This document shows positions 59,001-64,000 of a stretch of 64,000 nt of DNA, piece by piece. Below the pieces are notes generated by a model. It was not told the origin of the DNA, did no database searches, and was given only the letters and a program-made list of their open reading frames with translations. The stretch covers positions 1 through 64,000 of the forward strand of contig CALVMH010000006.1 of assembly GCA_944343275.1 (NCBI GenBank). Direction: 5' to 3'. Origin of the DNA: an uncultured Clostridia bacterium (GTDB lineage Bacteria; Bacillota; Clostridia; Christensenellales; Borkfalkiaceae). The translations under genes and the position numbers were made by a program. The first letter of the stretch is position 1; the number at the start of each line of letters is the position of its first letter.

Positions 59001-59629
59001 GCGTTTTGCGCACGGCGGATGGGAAGTGCGTCAAGGCGGTACTCCGCAAGACATGCGTCGCGCATCGTTTCGTTGAAAATGCTCTTTTCGATGAGATGGC
59101 GCACCACGACGTCGCGCACTTCGTCCGCGCGGAACTCAAACCCGCCGACGGCGAGCAAATTCAAAACGTCCTGCCACTGCATGCGGCACACCAGCGCGAG
59201 CGCAAGAATGGTGTTCTTTTCGGGATACAGCTTCCCCTTGACGATCTTTGCCCAGAAGCGCGGCTCGATGGCGAGCTTTTCCCCCGCCGACTCCGCCGTC
59301 TCCCCGCAGTGGCGCAGCGCTTCGGGCAGCAGTTTTGCAAACGTCACCTTTTTGAACGGATCGGCAAGGCGCTCCCGCAGCGTGGGGAAGGAAAAGGAGA
59401 AGGTGAACGACGTATCCGCCAGCGTGCTTTTGAGCTTTTCGAGCAGGGCGGCGCAGTCCTTCTGATGGCACAGCCGCATGCAGGACGCCTCGCGGCGGGC
59501 AACGTTCCCGTCCGGAGCGACATACAAAACATCGGGCATCACATAGCCCTCGATGGCGCTCAGGCGCACATAATCGGAATAATTCGCGCAAAAATATTCA
59601 TCCAGCGCCGTAAGATATTCGCTCTTCAT
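58997..59629 (-). CDS. HTH (XRE-like) regulator with variable N-terminus
   Basis: A 210-aa protein. Residues about 110-200 follow the Clostridia HTH pattern: EPRFWAKIVKGKLYPEKNTILALALVCRMQWQDVLNLLAVGGF...RDVVVRHLIEKSIFNE, similar to phage-type XRE domains with a KxRxGKxxPSKxTxLALAxGL core. The N-terminal half is unrelated and might sense a signal. There is no ribosome site; the ATG at 59629 lies 6 nt after TATCAT. Targets unknown; the neighbouring T-box operon is a candidate only by position. Confidence 0.65.
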   Translation of the reverse strand: MKSEYLTALDEYFCANYSDYVRLSAIEGYVMPDVLYVAPDGNVARREASCMRLCHQKDCAALLEKLKSTLADTSFTFSFSFPTLRERLADPFKKVTFAKLLPEALRHCGETAESAGEKLAIEPRFWAKIVKGKLYPEKNTILALALVCRMQWQDVLNLLAVGGFEFRADEVRDVVVRHLIEKSIFNETMRDACLAEYRLDALPIRRAQNA

Positions 59630-59635
59630 GCGGCG

Positions 59636-59664
59636 ATGATACCACACCGCGCAAAAAAAAGCAA
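59636..59664 (-). promoter_or_regulatory. Promoter placing the HTH gene start at +1
   Basis: Minus strand TTGCTT (59659-59664), 17 bp, TATCAT (59636-59641), then 6 nt and ATG, the same layout as at hisJ. Confidence 0.65.
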
Positions 59665-59799
59665 GCGTTCTTGCACGCATCGGGAAACTTTGCGAACAAT
59701 TTTTTCATATCGGCGCGCCGCCCCGTCGGCATTCTGAATAAAAATGACAGGGCATTTTGTACAAACTGCAAAATTTATGAAAATATATTTTCCCGCCGC

Positions 59800-59828
59800 T
59801 TGCCTTTTTTATGAAGATGTGTTAAAAT
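59800..59828 (+). promoter_or_regulatory. Promoter of the DeoR regulator
   Basis: TTGCCT (59800-59805), 17 bp, TAAAAT (59823-59828). Confidence 0.65.
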
Positions 59829-59860
59829 TTTACATAGAGAAAAATTTTGGAGGAACACAC

Positions 59861-60619
59861 ATGAAACGGGAACGCATCGAAGAGATCGCAGAACTTTTGG
59901 ACAAACGCGGCAAGCTGACGCTGGAACAGCTGGACGAACAGTTTCCCAACGTCTCGCAGATGACGCTGCGGCGCGATCTTTTTCAGCTCGAACAGGAGGG
60001 GCGCATCATCCGCGTGCGCGGCGGCGCGATGTCCGTCAAGGAAGTGCAGAAGGTTTCGGGCGAGCCGTATACGAAAAAGACGACCATCCACACGGATGAA
60101 AAGATCAAGATCGCCCAGAAGGCGGCGAGCCTCATCGACGAAAACTGCTCGCTCTTTATCGACGGCGGCACCACGGCGATGTACCTTGCAAAGGAGATGC
60201 CCGACAGGAACCTGCACGTCTTCACCAACGGGCTTGCCGTCGCCATCGAACTTTCGCAGAAGAAGAACCTGCACGTCACCATGCTGGGCGGTCAGGTGAT
60301 GAAGGACAATCTTTCCACCGCTTCCCCCGTCGCCAAGGCGTATTTCGACAACACGAATTTTGAACTCGCCATCATCTCGGCTTCCGCCTTCACCCCCGAA
60401 AACGGGTTCTCCTGCGGGGCGCAGATCGAGGCGGACCTTTTGAAGCTCGTCCGCGCCAAGGCAAAGGCGACGTACATGATGCTGGACAGCTCCAAGATCG
60501 GAAAGATCATGCCCTACACCTTTGCACACATCGACGACATCGACGTGCTCATCACCGACGACAACTTCCCCGCCGACCTCAAAGAACTCTTTACGCAGCG
60601 CGACATCGTCGTAATGTGA
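59861..60619 (+). CDS. DeoR/GlpR family transcriptional regulator
   Basis: A 252-aa regulator. The N-terminal winged helix (RIEEIAELLDKRGKLTLEQLDEQFPNVSQMTLRRDLFQLEQEGRIIRVRGGA) binds DNA; the C-terminal sugar-phosphate sensor has FIDGGTTAMYLA, TNGLAVAIEL, and DSSKIGK. It usually represses sugar catabolic operons, but no sugar genes are adjacent, so this is an orphan regulator here. GGAGG lies 8 nt before ATG 59861. Confidence 0.93.
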   Translation: MKRERIEEIAELLDKRGKLTLEQLDEQFPNVSQMTLRRDLFQLEQEGRIIRVRGGAMSVKEVQKVSGEPYTKKTTIHTDEKIKIAQKAASLIDENCSLFIDGGTTAMYLAKEMPDRNLHVFTNGLAVAIELSQKKNLHVTMLGGQVMKDNLSTASPVAKAYFDNTNFELAIISASAFTPENGFSCGAQIEADLLKLVRAKAKATYMMLDSSKIGKIMPYTFAHIDDIDVLITDDNFPADLKELFTQRDIVVM

Positions 60620-60634
60620 CGGCGCGCCCGCAAG

Positions 60635-60665
60635 CAAAAAAGCGCCCCGCAGGGGGCGCTTTTTG
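60635..60665. terminator. Bidirectional terminator
   Basis: AAAAAGCGCCCC-GCAG-GGGGCGCTTTTT between the DeoR gene and the convergent LURP-one-related gene. Confidence 0.9.
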
Positions 60666-60674
60666 CGTGCCGTT

Positions 60675-61169
60675 TTACTTTGTTCTTTTATCGACGATGT
60701 TGTCGATGGCGATGACGAGCGCGATGAGGAAGGGAATGTCCCGCTCGTCCGCTTCCAGCTCGAAGGAATCGGCAAAGAACGTGCGCGCGCCCTCGAACAT
60801 GCGCCGCAGGGTGCCCATGGGCTGCCCGTCGCGCAGAATGGCGGACGTCGCGCTGAACAGCTTGCCTTCCACCTTGATCTCGTGCTGATAGCCGACAACG
60901 AAGAACTGCGAACGCATGGTAAAAAACTTGTCTTTGACGGTGGCGATCTTGTTGTTTCCGGCGTCGTAGATGTATGCCTTGTGCACGAAGAAGTTCAGCC
61001 ACTTATTGCGCACCTTGTAAAGGCGGTTGCCCGCCATATCGCAGACGAACTTGACGCGCGTCGGGCTGAACACCCTTCCCTTGACCTGAAACGCGGGCGC
61101 GCCGGTTTCGTCCACGACCGCCGAACCGTCCCCGAACGAGATGAGCTTGTTCTTCACATAGACTTTCAT
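60675..61169 (-). CDS. LURP-one-related/YxjI-like protein
   Basis: A 164-aa protein with the 12-stranded tubby-like (LOR) pattern: VKNKLISFGDGSAVVDETGAPAFQVKGRVFS, GNRLYKVRNKWLNFF, YDAGNNKIATVKDKFF, and a C-terminal hydrophobic helix (DIPFLIALVIAIDNIV). Function in bacteria is not established; membrane or lipid association is possible. GGAGG precedes the ATG. First gene of a minus-strand pair with a terminator behind. Confidence 0.82.
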   Translation of the reverse strand: MKVYVKNKLISFGDGSAVVDETGAPAFQVKGRVFSPTRVKFVCDMAGNRLYKVRNKWLNFFVHKAYIYDAGNNKIATVKDKFFTMRSQFFVVGYQHEIKVEGKLFSATSAILRDGQPMGTLRRMFEGARTFFADSFELEADERDIPFLIALVIAIDNIVDKRTK

Positions 61170-61193
61170 GGTTTTCCTCCGTAAAACACCCTC

Positions 61194-61688
61194 TCAGATG
61201 AGGACGACACACACGATGATCGCCGCGGCGACCCAAGATATGAGCTTGACGGCAAGCCACACGGCAAACCGCCTGCGCGCCGTTTTGTCCACAAAATATT
61301 CGTTGCGCACCATGACGGCGTCCGCGCCCGTGACGGCGGCGGCTTCGCCCGTTTGGGCAGGCGTGTTCAGGGCGATCTGCACGGACGTCTCCCCCTCCGT
61401 CCGCACGCGGAACGCGCAGACGGGCACGATGCACTTCCTGTCATAGGGCGGCTCGAAGATGCCGAGAATGCTCACGAGGAAGGAGAGGATCGCATACAGC
61501 CACCAGAGCTTTGCGCGCAGCTCCAGCTCGCGCGTGAACACGATCTCCGCTTCCTGCGCGTTCGTCTGCACGTCGGCGCTGTAACTGCCGAACTCGTTGC
61601 GTTTCAGGTTCACCCGCTGCCCCGCGACGTAGAGGGCGGGCGTGTGCCCGTCGGGCACATTGACGGCTTTCAGATGCAAAACGTTCAT
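61194..61688 (-). CDS. Membrane protein of unknown function
   Basis: A 164-aa protein with a soluble N-terminus (VNVPDGHTPALYVAGQRVNLKRNEFG) that has a PEGA-like beta pattern, two membrane helices (LWWLYAILSFLVSILGIF; FAVWLAVKLISWVAAAIIVCVVLI) and an intervening soluble loop. Its ATG overlaps the stop of the upstream membrane gene (ATGA). It is followed by the LURP-like gene, suggesting a small envelope module. No family recognised with confidence. Confidence 0.6.
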   Translation of the reverse strand: MNVLHLKAVNVPDGHTPALYVAGQRVNLKRNEFGSYSADVQTNAQEAEIVFTRELELRAKLWWLYAILSFLVSILGIFEPPYDRKCIVPVCAFRVRTEGETSVQIALNTPAQTGEAAAVTGADAVMVRNEYFVDKTARRRFAVWLAVKLISWVAAAIIVCVVLI

Positions 61689-62119
61689 GCGGCACCCCCA
61701 AAAAAGACGATGATCCCGATGATGACGAGCGCCACAATGCAGCCCGAAACGACCAGCCGCGCAACGTGCTTGTGCTGCTTGTCAAGCAGCAGCAGGACAA
61801 ACGCGACGACCGCGCCCCCGATGGCGATGCCCGCAAGCAGCATAAAATGCTGCAAGAGAAAATTCCCGACCTGCCCCGTGATCTCCGCGACGTTGAGAAG
61901 CCGCGAGAAGTAATCGGGAATGAACCCAAAGACCGTTCCGAAGGACAGGATGATGAAAACAAACCCGAAGAGCAGGACGATCGCCATCGTCATGAAGGAC
62001 GCGAACGTGCAGAAGCACAGGGCGGCGCAGACCACGGAAAGATTGAACGCGATCTTTCCGATCCGCACCAAAAATGTATTTCCGCTTCCCGCCGCGGGCA
62101 CAGACACTTCTTTTTGCAT
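61685..62119 (-). CDS. Four-helix membrane protein of unknown function
   Basis: A 144-aa protein with about four hydrophobic helices (IAFNLSVVCAALCFCTFASF; MAIVLLFGFVFIILSFGTVFGFI; HFMLLAGIAIGGAVVAFVLLLL; ARLVVSGCIVALVIIGIIVFF). AGGAG lies 4 nt before ATG 62119. It heads an operon with the next two genes from a consensus promoter. Function unknown. Confidence 0.65.
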   Translation of the reverse strand: MQKEVSVPAAGSGNTFLVRIGKIAFNLSVVCAALCFCTFASFMTMAIVLLFGFVFIILSFGTVFGFIPDYFSRLLNVAEITGQVGNFLLQHFMLLAGIAIGGAVVAFVLLLLDKQHKHVARLVVSGCIVALVIIGIIVFFGGAA

Positions 62120-62156
62120 ATCTCTCCTTTATCGCCGCATGCGCGGATATGTAAGG

Positions 62157-62185
62157 ATTATAACAAAATTTTCAGCAAAAGTCAA
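62157..62185 (-). promoter_or_regulatory. Promoter of the small membrane-protein operon
   Basis: Minus strand TTGACT (62180-62185), 17 bp, TATAAT (62157-62162). Confidence 0.8.
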
Positions 62186-62236
62186 TACCCTTCTTGAAAA
62201 TTCCCGTTCGGGACCGTCTGCCCTTCTTTCGCACGC

Positions 62237-62449
62237 TCAGTATCCTTTGAGCCCGAGCACAAAATCGCTCTCCACGTCGAGCACGCTGCACAGCCTGGCA
62301 AAGGTGTCGAGCGCTGGAAAAACATCCTGCTTCATATACTTTGAAACCGTCTGTGCCGACACCCCCACCCTGCGCGCGATCTCCTTTTGCGGAAGTCCGC
62401 TCTCCCGGATACATTCCCGCATCCTCTTTTGTATATCCTGTAACTCCAT
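62237..62449 (-). CDS. Small XRE-family repressor
   Basis: A 70-aa stand-alone helix-turn-helix protein (IQKRMRECIRESGLPQKEIARRVGVSAQTVSKYMKQDVFPALDTFARLCSVLDVESDFVLGL). ATG 62449 has GGAGG 4 nt upstream. With no sensor domain it probably acts as a dimer repressor. Two matching 17-bp palindromes lie in the divergent region just upstream, one inside a strong promoter reading the other way, so autoregulation and control of a small RNA are likely. Confidence 0.9.
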   Translation of the reverse strand: MELQDIQKRMRECIRESGLPQKEIARRVGVSAQTVSKYMKQDVFPALDTFARLCSVLDVESDFVLGLKGY

Positions 62450-62481
62450 GTCTTCCTCCCAATATATCGCCCCACAAAAAT

Positions 62482-62498
62482 ATCGTGCATTATGCGAT
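62482..62498. promoter_or_regulatory. Operator 1 (ATCG-N9-CGAT)
   Basis: 17-bp inverted repeat ATCGTGCATTATGCGAT. Its centre is 30 bp from that of operator 2, about three helical turns, which would allow cooperative binding on one face of DNA. Confidence 0.65.
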
Positions 62499-62505
62499 GT
62501 TTTGC

Positions 62506-62534
62506 TTGACAATCGCACATTGTACGATTATAAT
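62506..62534 (+). promoter_or_regulatory. Perfect promoter with operator 2 as its spacer
   Basis: TTGACA (62506-62511), 17-bp spacer, TATAAT (62529-62534). The spacer itself (62512-62528) is the inverted repeat ATCGCACATTGTACGAT, the same ATCG-N9-CGAT pattern as operator 1. A repressor bound there would block RNA polymerase directly. Confidence 0.8.
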
Positions 62535-62540
62535 ATCCAT

Positions 62541-62651
62541 AAGCTATGTGAAAACATGGTCAGTGAACAAAAGACAAAGTCTTCCCCCCAATAAGACAGC
62601 TGCTTTTCTGTTCACGGAAAAGGCGCACGGCATCCGCCATGCGCCTTTTTT
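62541..62651 (+). ncRNA. Candidate ~110-nt repressor-controlled small RNA
   Basis: Starts about 7 nt after the promoter and ends at a terminator (AAGGCGCA/TGCGCCTT, 62620-62647, then six U). An outer stem GTGAACA/TGTTCAC (62563-62569 with 62609-62615) encloses a hairpin GUCUU/AAGAC whose 9-nt loop is CCCCCCAAU (62584-62592). The only ORFs are tiny (a 12-codon ATG ORF) and lack ribosome sites. An exposed C-rich loop is typical of small RNAs that pair with G-rich ribosome sites. Confidence 0.6.
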
Positions 62652-62676
62652 ATGTTGTCTGAGAGGGAAGAAGCCC

Positions 62677-62705
62677 ACAAAAAAAGCGGCTTTCGCCGCG
62701 TTTTT
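62677..62705 (-). terminator. Terminator after the 118-aa gene
   Basis: GCGGCGAAAGCCGC hairpin followed on the minus strand by TTTTTTTG; the stop codon of the gene lies at its base. Confidence 0.8.
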
Positions 62706-63061
62706 CAAAGAGTGATCCCGAACAAGGTCCCCGTCTGCGCGAGGTCGTGCCGCGCAAGGTCGGCGGCAAGTTTCCAACGGTCGTTCCGTTCGGAGGAGAA
62801 CAGGCGGCGCAGTTTCCATTTGCGGACGAAGCCCGCATATCTGCGCAGGGACGGGAACTTCTTTTGCCCGTTCACGCAGACGAGCAGCGTGCGCTCGCAT
62901 TCGCTCAGGACGCGGTATTCGAGATAGTTGCCCGCATCCTTGCGGAAACGGTATATCTGCGTACAGGTGGAATCGGTGCCCTTTGAATAGTCGCGCTCGA
63001 AGAGAAATCCCCGTTCCGTCAGAAAGGAAAATAATTGTACGATCGATTCATCCTCGGTCAT
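62705..63061 (-). CDS. Small hypothetical protein
   Basis: A 118-aa soluble, basic protein (MTEDESIVQLFSFLTERGFLFERDYSKGTDSTCTQIYRF...). GGAGG 5 nt before ATG 63061 and its terminator support expression. It lies 18 nt after the methyltransferase gene. The pattern of alternating aromatic and charged residues suggests a compact alpha/beta fold; no family is recognised. Confidence 0.65.
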   Translation of the reverse strand: MTEDESIVQLFSFLTERGFLFERDYSKGTDSTCTQIYRFRKDAGNYLEYRVLSECERTLLVCVNGQKKFPSLRRYAGFVRKWKLRRLFSSERNDRWKLAADLARHDLAQTGTLFGITL

Positions 63062-63079
63062 GGCTGCCTCCTTTTACGT

Positions 63080-64000
63080 TTACTTCTTTGCCGTGTACAG
63101 CATGAATCCGAGCGAGAAGAAGAAGTCCTCGTTCATGAACTCGTCCTCCATCTCCTCATAGTGTTTGTGCATCCATTCGGCACTCTCGCGGTAGAGCGCG
63201 TTGTCGGGCGACTGCGCGGCAAGGATGGCGAAGTCCCCGCGGATAAAGGAAAAGTAGATGTGGAACATCGCCTCGCGCTCGTCAAAATCCATATCGAGCG
63301 TGTTGAGCCCGGAGCGCACTAGGCGGATGTCGCAGTAGCCCGACTTGTGCAGAAGGTACGGAATCTGCCTTCCGCTCGCGCGGAAACCGCCGAGCGGATT
63401 TTTGGCGCACAGACCGATGGCGTATTCGAAATACCCCTTCTGGTCGGGATATGCCAGATTGAGCCCGTCGTCGATATCCTTGATGACGATGGTGGCGCCG
63501 CTCCGGACAAATTTGCGGATGCGCTTGAGCAGGCGGACAGGGTTCTTGAGGTGCAGAATGAGCATGGAGATATTTACCACGTTGAAGCCGTCGATACCGT
63601 ATTTTTCGCACGCGTCCCCGATAACTTTTTCCACGTCTTCCCCTTCCAGATCGCACTGTGCAAAGAGGGTGCGTTCGTTCCCGTACGCCACATTGGCGCG
63701 CTCCACCGCCTCGCTGTTGAACTCGATACCCAGAAAGAAGGCGAGGTTTTTGCGGCTGCCGAAACGGCTCATCGCAAAGCTGCCGTTCGCCGAACCAAGA
63801 TCGAGCACATACATATTCTCGCGCTCCGCCGCGACGGCGTCGTACAGTTCGCCGTCAAACTTTTCCAGCAGGCGCTGCTGAATGAGCAAACGGGCGCGTT
63901 CCTTCTCGTCGCTCTCCTCATAATAGGCGTTGGAATGACGTTCCTGCTGCGCGGCGCCGCGTTCGCGCGCGGGCCTTAAGATGGTGAGGATCTTGGTCTT
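63080..64000 (-). CDS. SAM-dependent methyltransferase, 5' end outside window
   Basis: A class I methyltransferase with SAM loop YVLDLGSANGSFAMSRF, an acidic ribose-binding segment GIEFNSEAVERA and NVVNISMLILHL. The ORF stays open, with no start codon preceded by a ribosome site, up to position 64000 (upstream residues KTKILTILRPARERGAAQQERHSNAYYEESDEKERA), so the true N-terminus is outside and a DNA-binding or sensor part may precede. Substrate unknown. Confidence 0.8.
   Translation of the reverse strand, partial: KTKILTILRPARERGAAQQERHSNAYYEESDEKERARLLIQQRLLEKFDGELYDAVAAERENMYVLDLGSANGSFAMSRFGSRKNLAFFLGIEFNSEAVERANVAYGNERTLFAQCDLEGEDVEKVIGDACEKYGIDGFNVVNISMLILHLKNPVRLLKRIRKFVRSGATIVIKDIDDGLNLAYPDQKGYFEYAIGLCAKNPLGGFRASGRQIPYLLHKSGYCDIRLVRSGLNTLDMDFDEREAMFHIYFSFIRGDFAILAAQSPDNALYRESAEWMHKHYEEMEDEFMNEDFFFSLGFMLYTAKK

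Noticed and set aside
62557..62595. 12-codon ORF inside the small RNA (ATG 62555)
   Set aside because: No ribosome site and it would disrupt the predicted hairpin; treated as non-coding.
1..64000. CRISPR arrays, insertion sequences, phage or toxin-antitoxin modules
   Set aside because: No regularly spaced repeats, transposases, integrases or toxin genes were found on either strand.

Overview
The window looks like a chromosomal segment of a Gram-positive, low-redundancy clostridial genome (Bacillota, Clostridia; perhaps an uncultured gut Christensenellales-like lineage). The support is a T-box leader before cysE, a yybP-ykoY manganese riboswitch before mntP, spmA/spmB, a DUF4250 gene, HisJ-type histidinol phosphatase, PnuC, many lipoproteins, and strong AGGAGG ribosome sites. 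The lineage is an inference; the phylum is fairly safe. Most of the window is clearly GC-rich. Positions about 1.9-10 kb are AT-rich and look transferred. No rRNA, CRISPR array, insertion sequence or phage module was seen.

1-11.6 kb (minus strand): one long exopolysaccharide/cell-surface glycan operon. It starts at a consensus promoter (11593-11621), followed by a ~410-nt structured leader with a 31-codon leader ORF. Then come two GT4 glycosyltransferases, an acyltransferase, a radical SAM/SPASM protein, a frameshifted serine-acetyltransferase-like gene (G9 tract), a GT2, a DUF6625-like gene, another GT2, a Wzy/ligase-like membrane protein, and rfbA/rfbB for dTDP-rhamnose precursors. Extra decayed copies of the 3' end of the radical SAM gene lie between cassettes and record how the locus was assembled.

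11.8-20.5 kb: housekeeping. A PlsC-like acyltransferase, mntP with its riboswitch, and an operon GNAT-metG-tatD-radical SAM-ksgA-small PriA-like protein preceded by an attenuator-like leader; then spmA/spmB on the plus strand.

20.5-25.6 kb: a candidate small RNA, an ECF sigma factor with a secreted C39-like peptidase homologue and a single-pass membrane protein, and a lipoprotein driven by a perfect promoter whose spacer is a C9 tract.

25.6-45.4 kb: mnmA, tRNA-Arg(CCG), an SDR/EFR1/cysK cluster, a SecB-like chaperone, a lipase-like hydrolase, an NlpC/P60 lipoprotein, hisJ, rsmI/trmN6, a split TauE/SafE permease, a very large doubly anchored lipoprotein, pnuC, an RsmF-like methyltransferase, a DEDDh exonuclease and serS.

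45.4-64 kb: a CtpE-like P-type ATPase, an extremely acidic zinc-ribbon protein, comF, a second doubly anchored lipoprotein, rplM-rpsI, an O-acetyltransferase, an AlaRS without its C-terminal domain, the T-box controlled cysE-cysS operon, regulators (DeoR, two HTH proteins), small membrane proteins, an XRE gene divergent from a C-rich small-RNA candidate whose promoter spacer is itself a palindrome, and a partial methyltransferase.

The most unusual signals are the glycan-locus scars plus G9 slippage site, the XRE/small-RNA switch at 62.4-62.65 kb, two C-rich small-RNA candidates, and recurrent promoters that place the start codon at the expected transcription start (leaderless genes).
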